Assembly (NCBI RefSeq): GCF_029211225.1 | Contig: NZ_JARGEM010000002.1 | Location: 434,001-498,000 of the forward strand | DNA: 64,000 nt | Direction of reading: 5' to 3' | From: Antiquaquibacter metalliresistens | GTDB lineage: Bacteria; Actinomycetota; Actinomycetes; Actinomycetales; Microbacteriaceae | Shown: positions 42,836 through 51,893 of the stretch, in pieces | How positions within the stretch are numbered: the stretch's first letter is position 1 | Layout: the number at the start of each line of letters is the position of its first letter | The notes under the pieces: model-generated | The model's input: only the letters and a program-made list of their open reading frames with translations | The model's database searches: none | What the model was told of the DNA's origin: nothing | Position numbers and translations under genes: made by a program

Positions 42836-43905
42836 GCACACCCCAGCTGATCTCGACGCGACTCACCGAGCTGACCGGGGTGGCACACCCGATCGTGCAG
42901 ACCGGCATGGGCTGGGTGGCCGGCGCGCGACTGGTCACCGCCACCGCGGAGGCGGGAGCGCTCGGCATCCTCGCCTCCGCGACGATGACGATCGAAGAAC
43001 TGGAGCGGGCGATCCTCGAGGTGAAGCGCCGCACCGACAAGCCCTTCGGCGTCAACCTGCGCGCCGATGCCGGCGACGCGCTCGAACGCGCCCAGCTGCT
43101 CATCACGCACGGCGTGAAGGTCGCCTCGTTCGCGCTGGCGCCCAAGCGCGAACTCATCGAGCGGCTCAAGGATCACGGGGTCGTCGTGATCCCCTCGATC
43201 GGTGCCGTGCGGCACGCGGAGAAGGTCGCGTCGTGGGGTGCGGATGCCGTGCTCGTCCAGGGCGGAGAAGGCGGCGGCCACACGGGTGCGGTGCCGACCA
43301 CGCTGCTCGTGCCCTCGGTGATCGACGCCGTCGACATCCCCGTCATCGCGGCGGGCGGGTTCTACGACGGTCGGGGTCTCGCGGCCGCGATCGCCTGGGG
43401 TGCCGCCGGCATCGGCATGGGCACCCGGTTCTTGCTCACGAGCGACAGCGCCGTGCCGGAGGAGATCAAGCGGCAGTACCTGACGTTCGGTCTCGACGGC
43501 ACGGTCGTCACCACCAAGGCGGACGGCATGCCGCACCGGTTGCTGCGCACCGACTTCGTCAACGACCTCGAGCGGCACAGCGCGCTGCGCCAGGTGCTGC
43601 CGACGCTGCGGCGCTCCTACCGCTTCAAGCGCATGTCCGGACTGTCGTGGCGCGAGCTCGCGGCCGATGCCCTGTCGATGAAGCGCAGTTCCGGTCGCAG
43701 CTGGGCCCAGATGATGCTCGCCGCCAACACCCCCATGCTGCTCAAGGCCGGGCTCGTCGACGGCGACACCGACGCGGGCATGCTCGCCGCGGGGCAGGTC
43801 GTCGGCGTGATCGACGACCTGCCCTCGTGCGAGCAGCTCGTCGACCGGGTGGTGCGCCAGGCGGCCGAACGGCTCACGAGCGCGGCGCGCACCGTCGTCG
43901 GCTGA
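42832..43905 (+). CDS. ipdC: IpdC-like flavin-dependent oxidoreductase (nitronate monooxygenase fold)
   Basis: 357 aa TIM-barrel with FMN sites: HPIVQTGMGWVAGARLVTATAEAG at the N-terminus, VLVQGGEGGGHTG, VIAAGGFYDGRGLAAAIAWGAAGIGMGTRFL. It resembles 2-nitropropane dioxygenases, but its place directly after ipdB is that of ipdC in the HIP cluster. IpdC is known to be needed before EchA20-mediated ring opening, acting on the hydroxylated bicyclic CoA ester. It converges with fadA6, with only 16 bp between the stops. Confidence 0.85.
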   Translation: MSTPQLISTRLTELTGVAHPIVQTGMGWVAGARLVTATAEAGALGILASATMTIEELERAILEVKRRTDKPFGVNLRADAGDALERAQLLITHGVKVASFALAPKRELIERLKDHGVVVIPSIGAVRHAEKVASWGADAVLVQGGEGGGHTGAVPTTLLVPSVIDAVDIPVIAAGGFYDGRGLAAAIAWGAAGIGMGTRFLLTSDSAVPEEIKRQYLTFGLDGTVVTTKADGMPHRLLRTDFVNDLERHSALRQVLPTLRRSYRFKRMSGLSWRELAADALSMKRSSGRSWAQMMLAANTPMLLKAGLVDGDTDAGMLAAGQVVGVIDDLPSCEQLVDRVVRQAAERLTSAARTVVG

Positions 43906-43921
43906 GCGGCGACGGCGGGCG

Positions 43922-45073
43922 CTACAGCCGCTCGATGATGGTCACGTTGGCCTGACCGCCGCCCTCGCACATCACCTGCAGACCGAATCGCGCCTCACGA
44001 CGCTCGAGTTCGTGCAGCAGCGTCGTCATGATGCGAGTGCCGGTCGCCCCGATCGGGTGCCCCAGCGCGATGCCGCCGCCGTTGACGTTGAGCTTCTCGC
44101 GATCGACGCCGAGCTCGCGCGACCACGCGATCACGACCGAGGCGAAGGCCTCGTTCGACTCGAACAGATCGATGTCATCGACGGTCATGCCCGCCTTCTC
44201 GAGCGCGTACTGCGTGGCCCGGATCGGCCCGGTCAGCATCCAGACCGGGTCGTCGGCGCGCACCGAGATGTGGTGGATGCGGGCCCGCGGCCGCAACCCG
44301 TGCCGTTCGACGGCGCGTTCGGAGGCGATGAGCATGGCGCTCGCAGCGTCGCTGATCTGGGATGCGACGGCCGCCGTGATGCGCCCGCCCTCGATCAGCG
44401 GCTGCAGCCCCGCCATCTTCTCGAGCGACGTGTCGCGGCGGGGACCCTCGTCGGCGGTGAGACCGGCGATCGGGGCGATCTCGCGCGCGAAACGCCCCTC
44501 GTCGGTGGCTGCGAGCGCGCGCCGATGACTCTCGAGCGCGAACTCCTCCATCTCGCCGCGGCTGATGTCCCACTTCTCGGCGATCATCTCGGCCGACCGG
44601 AACTGCGAGACCTCCTGCGTGCCGTACCGAGCAACCCACCCCGGTGATTCGGCGAAGGGCGTCGTGAACCCGAACTGCTCGCCGAGCGTCATCGCCGAGG
44701 AGATCGGGATGGCGGACATGTTCTGCACGCCGCCCGCAACGATGAGGTCGGCCGTGCCGCTCATCACCCCTTGCGCGGCGAAGTGCACGGACTGCTGGCT
44801 CGAACCGCACTGCCGGTCGATCGTGACCCCCGGCACGTGGTCGGGGAATCCCGCCACGAGCCACGCGGTGCGCGCGATATCGCCCGACTGCGATCCGATG
44901 GTGTCGGTGCACCCGAGGATGACGTCGTCAACAGCCGCCGGATCGATGCCGCTGCGCTCCACGAGCGCCGCGATCGCGTGCGCTCCCAGATCGGCGGAGT
45001 GCACGCCCGCGAGCGAGCCCCCGCGCTTGCCGACCGGCGTGCGCACGGCCTCGATGATGTAGGCCTCGTTCAT
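43922..45073 (-). CDS. fadA6: FadA6-like thiolase of HIP degradation
   Basis: 383 aa. Thiolase motifs: DRQCGSSQQS (acylated Cys), SNEAFASVV, NGGGIALGHPIGATG (His) and CEGGGQANVTIIERL (second Cys). The long blocks ISSAMTLGEQFGFT and SLEKMAGLQPLIEGG are those of mycobacterial FadA6. It splits a beta-ketoacyl-CoA during degradation of the CD-ring skeleton. Last gene of the fadE30-ipdF-fadA6 operon. Confidence 0.88.
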   Translation of the reverse strand: MNEAYIIEAVRTPVGKRGGSLAGVHSADLGAHAIAALVERSGIDPAAVDDVILGCTDTIGSQSGDIARTAWLVAGFPDHVPGVTIDRQCGSSQQSVHFAAQGVMSGTADLIVAGGVQNMSAIPISSAMTLGEQFGFTTPFAESPGWVARYGTQEVSQFRSAEMIAEKWDISRGEMEEFALESHRRALAATDEGRFAREIAPIAGLTADEGPRRDTSLEKMAGLQPLIEGGRITAAVASQISDAASAMLIASERAVERHGLRPRARIHHISVRADDPVWMLTGPIRATQYALEKAGMTVDDIDLFESNEAFASVVIAWSRELGVDREKLNVNGGGIALGHPIGATGTRIMTTLLHELERREARFGLQVMCEGGGQANVTIIERL

Positions 45074-45116
45074 CTGTGTCTCCTTCGATGGTGCCGCGCG
45101 AGCGGGCTGGTTCGGC

Positions 45117-45917
45117 TCAGGCGTGTTGACTCGACACGGCGACGACCTCGCCGGTCATGTACGAGGAGTAGTCGCTCGCCAGGAACACCATGACGTTGGC
45201 GATCTCCCACGGTTCCGCGGCGCGGCCGAAGGCCTCCTTCGCCTTGAGCTGCTCGAGCAGTTCCGGGGTCGTGACCTTCGCGAGGAAGGGATGCATCGCA
45301 AGGCTCGGCGAGACCGCGTTCACACGGATGCCGTGCTCGGCCAGGTCCATCGCGGCCGACCGCGTCAGCGCCATGACCCCGGCCTTCGCCGCGGCGTAGT
45401 GCGCCTGCCCCTCCTGGGCACGCCAGCCGATGACGGAGGCGTTGTTGACGATGACGCCCTTCGTACCGTCGGCGACCATGCGCCGCCCCGCCTCGCGGAT
45501 GCAGCGGAAGGTGCCGGTGAGCGTCACGTCGAGCACGAGCGACCACTGGTCGTCGGTCATCTCGAGGATGGAGGCGGTGCCGCCGAGGCCCGCGTTGTTG
45601 ATCATCACGTCGATGGGGCGGCCCTCGGCCTGCGCGACATCGAGCAGGGCCACGATGTCCGCATCCACGGTCACATTGCAGACTGCGTGCCGCACGCGCT
45701 CGGCGCCGAACTCGCTCGCAAGCTCCGCAGCGGCGGCCTCGAGTCGGGCGGCGTGCGTGTCACCGATCGTGACGAGCGCGGCGCCCTCCTCGAGACAGCG
45801 GCGCGCGACCGCGGAACCGATGCCCGCGCCCGCTGCCGCGGTCACCACCACGTGACGACCGTTCAGCAGTCCGTGCGGCGCGACATACTCGGGGGTCGGC
45901 TGTTCGCTGCGGGTCAT
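45117..45917 (-). CDS. ipdF: IpdF-like short-chain dehydrogenase
   Basis: 266 aa. Opening PEYVAPHGLLNGRHVVVTAAAGAGIGSAVARR, then NNAGLGG, Ser in NNASVIGWRAQEGQ, YAAAK and the tail ASDYSSYMTGEVVAVSSQH. The PHGLL start, AAAG dinucleotide site and GWRAQ..HYAAAK block are those of IpdF, the dehydrogenase acting on the propionyl side chain of HIP-CoA. The start overlaps the fadE30 stop by ATGA. 43 bp separate it from fadA6. Confidence 0.88.
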   Translation of the reverse strand: MTRSEQPTPEYVAPHGLLNGRHVVVTAAAGAGIGSAVARRCLEEGAALVTIGDTHAARLEAAAAELASEFGAERVRHAVCNVTVDADIVALLDVAQAEGRPIDVMINNAGLGGTASILEMTDDQWSLVLDVTLTGTFRCIREAGRRMVADGTKGVIVNNASVIGWRAQEGQAHYAAAKAGVMALTRSAAMDLAEHGIRVNAVSPSLAMHPFLAKVTTPELLEQLKAKEAFGRAAEPWEIANVMVFLASDYSSYMTGEVVAVSSQHA

Positions 45918-47080
45918 GGGCGTGGCTCCTTCGGAAGGCCGAGCACGCGCTCGGCGATGACGTTTCTCTGGATCTCGTCCGAGCCGCCGTAGATGGTGTC
46001 CGAGCGGCTGAACAGGAACAGGGTCTGCAGGTCGTCGAGCTCGTACGGGGCATCCACGGTGAGCGCCGCGGCGCCGGCGACCGCCATCGCGAGCTCGCCG
46101 AGTTCGCGATGCCAGGGCGCCCACAGCAGTTTCGCGATCGACATCTCCGGGCCCTGCTCGCCGCTGAGCGTGCGCATGCCGTGCAACCGGATCACCTCAA
46201 GCCCCATCTGCGCCCGCACGATGCGGTCGTGGATGCCGGCGTCGTCGATCGCACCCGTGCGCCTCGCGAGGGCGACGATCCGGTCGAGCTCGCGCTGGAA
46301 TCCGAGCTGCTGGCCGAGGGTGGACACGCCGCGCTCGAAGCCGAGGGTGGCCATGGCGACCGCCCAGCCGCCGCCGGGTTGCCCGACGACGAGGTCGGCA
46401 TCCGTCGTCGCCGCGTCGAAGAAGACCTCGTTGAACTCGGAGGTTCCGGTGAGCTGCAGGATCGGTCGCACCTCGACGCCGGGCTGGTGCATCGGCACGA
46501 GCAGATACGACAGGCCGTCGTGCCGGCGGGAACCCTCGCCGGTGCGCGCGATCACGAAGCACCAGTCGGCGTGGTGGGCGAGCGAGGTCCACACCTTCTG
46601 CCCGTCGATGACCCAGTGGTCGCCGTCGAGGCGCGCTCGCGTGGCGACCGCGGCGAGGTCGGAGCCCGCGTTCGGCTCGGAGTAGCCCTGACACCAGAGT
46701 TCCTCGACGGCGACGATCTTCGGCAGGAACCGCGCCCGTTGCTCGGGTGTGCCGAGGGCGATCAGGGTCGGTCCGAGCAGCTCTTCGCCGAGGTGATTGA
46801 CCCGGGCCGGCGCATCGGCGCGTGCGTATTCCTCGTGGAAGATCACCTGCTGCAGCAGGTCGAGCCCGCGCCCGCCGTACTCGGTCGGCCAGCCGACGCA
46901 GCTCCAGCCGTTGGCGGCGAGGTGCCGGTTCCACGCGAGCCGCTCGTCGAAGGCCTCGTGCTCGCGTCCCGAACCGCCGCGACCGCGCAGCTCGGCGAAC
47001 TCGCCGACGAGGTTGCTCTCGAGCCAGTCGCGCACTTCAGCGCGAAAGGCCTCGTCCGCCTCGGAGAATGTCAGGTCCAC
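45914..47080 (-). CDS. fadE30: FadE30-like acyl-CoA dehydrogenase (HIP-CoA dehydrogenase)
   Basis: 388 aa. REHEAFDERLAWNRHLAANGW, VNHLGEELLGPTLIALGTPEQ, LWCQGYSEPNAGSDLAAVAT, VWTSLAHHADWCFVIART, EFNEVFFD and TIYGGSDEIQRNVIAERVLGLP are the FadE30 blocks. It introduces the first double bond in the propionyl side chain of HIP-CoA. Start: GTG 47080 has AAAGG five bases upstream and gives the family-like opening VDLTFSEADEAFR; ATG 47107 adds nine residues but has no ribosome site. First gene of the minus operon, divergent from an enoyl-CoA hydratase gene. Confidence 0.88.
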   Translation of the reverse strand: MDLTFSEADEAFRAEVRDWLESNLVGEFAELRGRGGSGREHEAFDERLAWNRHLAANGWSCVGWPTEYGGRGLDLLQQVIFHEEYARADAPARVNHLGEELLGPTLIALGTPEQRARFLPKIVAVEELWCQGYSEPNAGSDLAAVATRARLDGDHWVIDGQKVWTSLAHHADWCFVIARTGEGSRRHDGLSYLLVPMHQPGVEVRPILQLTGTSEFNEVFFDAATTDADLVVGQPGGGWAVAMATLGFERGVSTLGQQLGFQRELDRIVALARRTGAIDDAGIHDRIVRAQMGLEVIRLHGMRTLSGEQGPEMSIAKLLWAPWHRELGELAMAVAGAAALTVDAPYELDDLQTLFLFSRSDTIYGGSDEIQRNVIAERVLGLPKEPRP

Positions 47081-47141
47081 ATCTGCCTTTCGACCGCCGA
47101 ACACCATTGGTCACGAAGTCAAGCATCACGTATGCTAGCAA

Positions 47142-47155
47142 ACCAAGCACTTGTT
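47142..47155. promoter_or_regulatory. KstR2-like operator (fadE30/enoyl-CoA hydratase)
   Basis: ACCAAGCACTTGTT, an exact match to AnCAAGnnCTTGnT. It lies 31 bp before the plus-strand start and 61 bp before the fadE30 start. An extra AGCAT-N5-ATGCT repeat (47122-47136) lies on the fadE30 side. Confidence 0.7.
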
Positions 47156-47186
47156 TGGGTGCGAGAACTCGACGAGGAGCAGCATC

Positions 47187-48038
47187 ATGGCCGACTCGAC
47201 GTCCGACGTCGTCACGTACGAGGTGCGGGGCAGCACTGCCATCATCCGCCTCAACCGGCCGGAGTACCGCAACGCGCAGAACTCCAAGGTCACCTACGCG
47301 CTCGACGCCGCATTCACCCGCGCGGTCGACGAAGACGCGGTCAAGGTCATCGTGCTCGGGGGCAACGGCGATCACTTCTGTGCGGGCCACGACATCGGCA
47401 CCCCCGATCGCGATGTCGATCAGAGCTTCGAGCGCAAGGCCGTCATCTGGTGGGATCACGTCGGCGCGGAGGGCGTCGACTCCCGCTTCGCCCGCGAGTC
47501 CGAGGTCTACCTCGGCATGTGCCGGCGTTGGCGCGAGATACCCAAGCCGACGATCGCCATGGTGCAGGGTGCCTGCATCGCGGGCGGGCTCATGCTCGCC
47601 TGGTCGTGCGACTTGATCGTCGCCGCCGACGACGCGTTCTTCTCCGACCCCGTCGTGAAGATGGGCATCCCCGGTGTGGAGTTCTTCGCGCATCCCTTCG
47701 TCATGAACCCTCGTGCCGCGAAGGAGTTCCTGTTCACCGGCGATCGCTTCTCGGCCGAGCGCGCGCACCAACTGGGCATGGTCAATCACGTCGTGCCGCG
47801 GGCCGAGCTCGAGGATGCCGTGCTCGCGCTCGCCGAGCGCATCGGCGCGATGCCGCGCCTCGGCCTCGCCCTCGCGAAGAAGGCCGTCAACCAGGTCGAA
47901 GACTTGCAGGGCTACCGCGCCGGCATGGACTCGGTGTTCGGTCTGCACCACGCCGCCCACGCGCACAACGCCGAGGTCGGCGGGGACTCGCTCGGCGGCA
48001 TGCGCGTGAGAGAGATGCGCGAGGGGGACGGCGCATGA
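47187..48038 (+). CDS. Enoyl-CoA hydratase/isomerase-family protein
   Basis: 283 aa crotonase: IIRLNRPEYRNAQNSKVTYALDAAF, GDHFCAGHDIG (oxyanion hole), VQGACIAGGLMLAWSCDLIVAADDAFFSDPVVKMGIPGVEFFAHPF. The first half of the active site keeps the Gly pair. The inserted region WWDHVGAEGVDSRFARESEVY is larger than in classic hydratases. It is first in the fadE31/32/33-like operon and could hydrate the FadE30 product. Start at ATG with GAGGAG nine bases upstream; the stop overlaps the next ATG. Confidence 0.82.
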   Translation: MADSTSDVVTYEVRGSTAIIRLNRPEYRNAQNSKVTYALDAAFTRAVDEDAVKVIVLGGNGDHFCAGHDIGTPDRDVDQSFERKAVIWWDHVGAEGVDSRFARESEVYLGMCRRWREIPKPTIAMVQGACIAGGLMLAWSCDLIVAADDAFFSDPVVKMGIPGVEFFAHPFVMNPRAAKEFLFTGDRFSAERAHQLGMVNHVVPRAELEDAVLALAERIGAMPRLGLALAKKAVNQVEDLQGYRAGMDSVFGLHHAAHAHNAEVGGDSLGGMRVREMREGDGA

Positions 48039-49207
48039 ACCTCGACCTCTCCGACAGCGAACGCGCCTTCGACGCGGAGGCGCGCGCCTGGCTCGCCGCC
48101 AACGTGCCCGCCGAGCGGCTGCCCTCCATGGACACCCCGGAAGGCGCCGCCGCACACCGGGCGTGGGAGGCGAAACTCGCCGAAGGCCGCTGGTCGGTCG
48201 TCGCCTGGCCCGAGCAGTTCGGCGGCCGCGACGCGAGCCTCATCGAGTGGGTGCTGTTCGAAGAGGCCTACTACCGTTCGGGGGCGCCGACGCGCATCGC
48301 GCAGAACGGCATCTCGCTGCTGGCGCCGATCCTGTTCGAACACGGCACCGACGAGCAGAAGGCTCGATTCCTTCCGGCGATGAGCGACGGCTCGGAGATC
48401 TGGGCCCAGGCCTGGTCGGAGCCGGGCGCCGGGAGCGACCTCGCGGCCATCCGCGCGAGCGCACGACGCGACGAGGAACGCGGCGGCTGGCTGCTGAGCG
48501 GTCAGAAGACCTGGAGCTCGCGCGCGCCGTTCGCCGACCGCGGGTTCGGGCTGTTCCGTACCGACCCGGCCGCCGAACGGCACCGCGGACTCACCTACTT
48601 CCTGTTCCCGCTCGACGCGCCCGGCATCACGGTGCGACCCATCGCGCAGCTCGACGGCGACGCGGGGTTCGCGGAGATCTTCTTCGACGACGTGTTCGTG
48701 CCGGACGCCGACGTGCTGGGAGCCACGGGCGACGGTTGGCGGGTGGCGATGAGCACCGCCGGCAACGAGCGCGGGCTCTCGCTGCGCTCCCCTGGACGAT
48801 TCTGCGCCGCCGCCGACCGGCTCGTCGAGCTCTGGCACAGCCACGGCGACAACGCCCCGCACGCGATCGATCGGGTCGTGGATGCCTGGGTCGGCGCTGA
48901 GGCGTACCGCCTCTACACCTGGGGCACCGTCAGCCGCCTCGCCGAGGGCGGGGATGTCGGACCGGACGGCAGCGTCAACAAGGTCTTCTGGTCCCAGCTC
49001 GACCTCGCGCTGCATGAGACCGCACTCGATCTGCTCGGCCCCGAGGCGGAGCTGCGTGGCGCCGGCGCGCCCGCCGGAGGCCGCTGGGCCGACGACTACC
49101 TCTTCGCGCTGGCCGGTCCGATCTACGCGGGCACGAATGAGATTCAGCGCGACATCATCGCCGAGCGCATCCTCGGCCTGCCGCGCGGTGACAGGAGGCG
49201 GTCGTGA
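48035..49207 (+). CDS. fadE31: Acyl-CoA dehydrogenase, FadE31-like
   Basis: 390 aa. WPEQFGGRDASLIEWVLFEEAYYRSGAP, WAQAWSEPGAGSDLAAIRA, GQKTWSSRAPFADRGFGLFRT and AGTNEIQRDIIAERILGLP give the full-length dehydrogenase fold with the FAD-binding blocks. In mycobacterial HIP clusters fadE31-32-33 are adjacent and act late, on the opened ring products. The same order is seen here. ATGA overlap upstream and GTGA downstream indicate one translational unit. The symbol rests on order and similarity, not on assay. Confidence 0.8.
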   Translation: MNLDLSDSERAFDAEARAWLAANVPAERLPSMDTPEGAAAHRAWEAKLAEGRWSVVAWPEQFGGRDASLIEWVLFEEAYYRSGAPTRIAQNGISLLAPILFEHGTDEQKARFLPAMSDGSEIWAQAWSEPGAGSDLAAIRASARRDEERGGWLLSGQKTWSSRAPFADRGFGLFRTDPAAERHRGLTYFLFPLDAPGITVRPIAQLDGDAGFAEIFFDDVFVPDADVLGATGDGWRVAMSTAGNERGLSLRSPGRFCAAADRLVELWHSHGDNAPHAIDRVVDAWVGAEAYRLYTWGTVSRLAEGGDVGPDGSVNKVFWSQLDLALHETALDLLGPEAELRGAGAPAGGRWADDYLFALAGPIYAGTNEIQRDIIAERILGLPRGDRRRS

Positions 49208-50166
49208 GATTCACCCCGAGTGACGAGCAACTAGCGTTCGCCGACGCCGTCGACGACATTGTGATCTCGGGCGGCGGCCTCTCGGTCGCGCGCTCCTGGG
49301 CGGAGGGCGACCATCGCCCGGGCCTGAAGGTGTGGCGCGACCTCGCCGCGAGCGGCGTGCTGGGACTGCGCATCTCCGAGGAGGAGGGCGGTGTCGGTGC
49401 GAGCGCGAGCGAGCTCGTGGTGGTCTTCGAGCGTCTCGGCTTCCACGCGGTGCCGGGCCCGTACCTCGAGTCCGCGGTGCTGCTGCCGACGCTCGTCGAC
49501 GCGACGCTGCGCGAGGGCATCGCCGATGGCTCGGTCGTGGCGACCGCCGCGGTGACCGGCACGACCCCGTTCGCGGTGGACGCGGATGCGAGCACGCACG
49601 CGTTCGAGGTGAGCGGTGCGTCGATCGCGGCCGCAGCATCCGACACCGTGCTGGAATCGCTCGATCCCGCGCGCCGGCTCGCGCGACTGCGGGCCACGGC
49701 GCCCGCGATGCCGCTCGATCCCACCGTGGTCGAGGCCGCGATCGCCGAGACCACGCTCGCGTGCGCGGCGATGCTCGTCGGTGCCGGGGAGCGGCTGCTG
49801 GCCGAGGCCGTCGCCTATGCGAAGGTGCGCGAACAGTTCGGCCGGGCGATCGGCGAGTACCAGGCGGTCAAGCACGCCCTCGCGGACGTGCGCATCGCGC
49901 TGAGCTTCGCGCGCCCTCTCGTCTACGGCGCGGCCCTCGATCTCGGCACGTCGACGACGGCGCGCAGCGTCTCGGCGGCGAAGCTCGCCGCCGGACAGGC
50001 CGCACTGAAGGCTGCGGGCACGGCCCTGCAGGTGCACGGCGCGATCGGCTACACCGCCGAGCACGACCTCGGGCTCGTGCTGCTGCGGGTGCGCGCCCTC
50101 GCCGGGGTGTGGGGCACGGCCTCCGATCATCGCGCCGTCATTGCGCGCGCGATCCTGGCATCCTGA
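49204..50166 (+). CDS. fadE32: Acyl-CoA dehydrogenase, FadE32-like (short subunit)
   Basis: 320 aa, shorter than standard dehydrogenases (about 390) but matching FadE32. GVLGLRISEEEGGVGAS, FERLGFHAVPGPYLESA, then AYAKVREQFGRAIGEYQAVKHALAD (FAD contact) and QVHGAIGYTAEHDLGLVLLR. The middle beta-domain is reduced. In M. tuberculosis FadE32 pairs with FadE33 in an alpha2beta2 enzyme. GTG start overlapping the previous stop; 17 bp separate it from the FadE33-like gene. Confidence 0.8.
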   Translation: MRFTPSDEQLAFADAVDDIVISGGGLSVARSWAEGDHRPGLKVWRDLAASGVLGLRISEEEGGVGASASELVVVFERLGFHAVPGPYLESAVLLPTLVDATLREGIADGSVVATAAVTGTTPFAVDADASTHAFEVSGASIAAAASDTVLESLDPARRLARLRATAPAMPLDPTVVEAAIAETTLACAAMLVGAGERLLAEAVAYAKVREQFGRAIGEYQAVKHALADVRIALSFARPLVYGAALDLGTSTTARSVSAAKLAAGQAALKAAGTALQVHGAIGYTAEHDLGLVLLRVRALAGVWGTASDHRAVIARAILAS

Positions 50167-50183
50167 GACCAAAGGAGCCCGAC

Positions 50184-51287
50184 ATGCATTTCGCACTGAG
50201 CGAGGAACACCTCGAGCTCGCGAGCACGGTGCGCAGCCTGCTCGCCAGGCACGCCGACTCGGTGGCCGTGCGCGCCGCGATGGTCTCCGAGGTGGGCTAT
50301 GACGGCCAGCTGTGGCGACTGCTCTCCGAGGAGGTCGGGGCCGCCGCGCTCGCGATCCCGGAAGAGTACGGCGGGGCGGGGTTCAGCTCGTTCGAGACGC
50401 AGATCGTGCTCGAACAGCTCGGGGCGTCGCTGGCGCCCTCACCGCTGCTCGGCTCAGCGGTGGTCGCCGCCGACGCCCTGCTGCTCGCCGCCGACGACGA
50501 GGCCTGCGCACGCCTGCTCCCCGGAATCGCCGACGGCACGTCCGTCGCGACGGTGGCCTGGGCGGATGCCACGGGCCGCTGGCGCACGAACGGCTCCGGC
50601 ATCCGCGCCACCCCCGGCGAACCCTGGCGGCTCACCGGCGAGGCGACGCTCGTGCTCGACGGAGCGAACGCCGACGTCGTGCTCGCGATCGCCGAAACGG
50701 ATGACGGCGTCGGCATCTTCGAGGTGCTCGGCGACGGGGTGACCCGGGTTGCCACGCCGGCCCTCGACCCGACGCTGCGGTTCGCGACGCTCACGTTCTC
50801 CGACGCCGCGGCGCGTCCGTTGCTGCTCGATGCCGCAGCGGCCGTCGCCGGCCTGCGCGATCGCGCGATCACCGCCGTGAGCGCGCTGCAGGTGGGCGCG
50901 GCACAGCGCGGACTCGACATGACCGTCGCCTACTCGCAGCAGCGGGTGCAGTTCGGCCGCGCGATCGGATCGTTCCAGGCGCTCAAGCACCGGATGGCGG
51001 ACATGCTGCTGCAGGTCGAGACGGCGCGCACGGTGTCGTGGGCGGCGGGATGGTCGGCCTCCGTGGATGCCGCGGACCTGCCCGAACGTGCCGCGCTCGC
51101 GAAAGCGTGGTGCACGACCGCCCTCGACCACGTGGCCGCCGAGACCGTGCAGCTGCACGGCGGCATCGCGATCACCTGGGAGCACGACGCGCAGCTGCTG
51201 TTCAAGCGCGCCCACGCTCTCGGCCAGCTGTTCGGCGACGCCGGGGAGCACCGCCGTCGGTTCGGGGAGCTACGCGGGCTCGGCTGA
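50184..51287 (+). CDS. fadE33: Acyl-CoA dehydrogenase, FadE33-like subunit
   Basis: 367 aa. LWRLLSEEVGAAALAIPEEYGGAGFSSFETQIVLEQLG, AYSQQRVQFGRAIGSFQALKHRMADMLL and QLHGGIAITWEHDAQLLFKRAHAL. These match the partner subunit of FadE32. Good ribosome site AAAGGAG upstream. The gene end overlaps the convergent hexapeptide-protein gene by 18 bp. The pair probably desaturates the CoA ester formed after IpdAB action. Confidence 0.8.
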   Translation: MHFALSEEHLELASTVRSLLARHADSVAVRAAMVSEVGYDGQLWRLLSEEVGAAALAIPEEYGGAGFSSFETQIVLEQLGASLAPSPLLGSAVVAADALLLAADDEACARLLPGIADGTSVATVAWADATGRWRTNGSGIRATPGEPWRLTGEATLVLDGANADVVLAIAETDDGVGIFEVLGDGVTRVATPALDPTLRFATLTFSDAAARPLLLDAAAAVAGLRDRAITAVSALQVGAAQRGLDMTVAYSQQRVQFGRAIGSFQALKHRMADMLLQVETARTVSWAAGWSASVDAADLPERAALAKAWCTTALDHVAAETVQLHGGIAITWEHDAQLLFKRAHALGQLFGDAGEHRRRFGELRGLG

Positions 51288-51893
51288 TCCACCCCGCCGC
51301 TCGTGCAACGGCACGGAGACGTCGCGCCCGGTGCTCACGCGCGCGCGATCGGGCTCGGGTTCGGTCAGCGGCGTCACGGGGCGCAGCGTCGCGATGCTGC
51401 GCTGCGCGAGTTCCTGGTAGATGCGCACGCCATCGCGCTTCCACTCGATCGCCACCTGGTCGAGCTGCCGCACGACCTTCGCCGGGCTGCCGAGCGCCAG
51501 CGCCCCGGCGGGGATGATCGTGCCCGCCGTCACGACCGCGCCTGCACCGACGAGGGCGTTCTCGCCGACCTCGGCGCCGTCGAGCACGATCGCGCCGATG
51601 CCGATGAGGGCGTAGGAACCGATCGTGCAGCCGTGCAGCACGGCCTGGTGCCCGATGTGGCTCCCGGGCTCGAGCACCGCGTCCGCGCCGGGGAAGGCGT
51701 GGATGACGCACGAGTCCTGCACGTTCGACCCGGCACCGACGACGATGCGGCCGAAGTCACCCCGCAGGCTCGCGAACGGGCCGATGTAGCATCCCGGCCC
51801 GATGATCACGTCGCCGATGAGGCTCGCAGTCTCGTGCACGAACGCGGTCGGGTCGACCACGGGCACGACGCCGTCGATCTCGTAGGCCGGCAT
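51270..51893 (-). CDS. Left-handed beta-helix (gamma-carbonic-anhydrase/PaaY-like) protein
   Basis: 207 aa. Hexapeptide repeats from residue 15 on (ASLIGDVIIGPGCYIGPFASLRGDFGRIVVGAGSNVQDSCVIHA) with HIGHQAVLHGCTIG provide the three His zinc ligands of the gamma-class fold. Members next to CoA-ester pathways (PaaY, CaiE) act as thioesterases that rescue stalled CoA adducts, which fits this cluster. A C-terminal extension of about 40 residues is unusual. It overlaps the SDR stop by TGATG. Confidence 0.78.
   Translation of the reverse strand: MPAYEIDGVVPVVDPTAFVHETASLIGDVIIGPGCYIGPFASLRGDFGRIVVGAGSNVQDSCVIHAFPGADAVLEPGSHIGHQAVLHGCTIGSYALIGIGAIVLDGAEVGENALVGAGAVVTAGTIIPAGALALGSPAKVVRQLDQVAIEWKRDGVRIYQELAQRSIATLRPVTPLTEPEPDRARVSTGRDVSVPLHERRGGSAEPA

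Noticed and set aside
42832-43905. Nitronate monooxygenase as the role of the 42832 gene
   Set aside because: The fold is that of the family, but gene order with echA20-ipdAB and the absence of any nitroalkane context favour IpdC.
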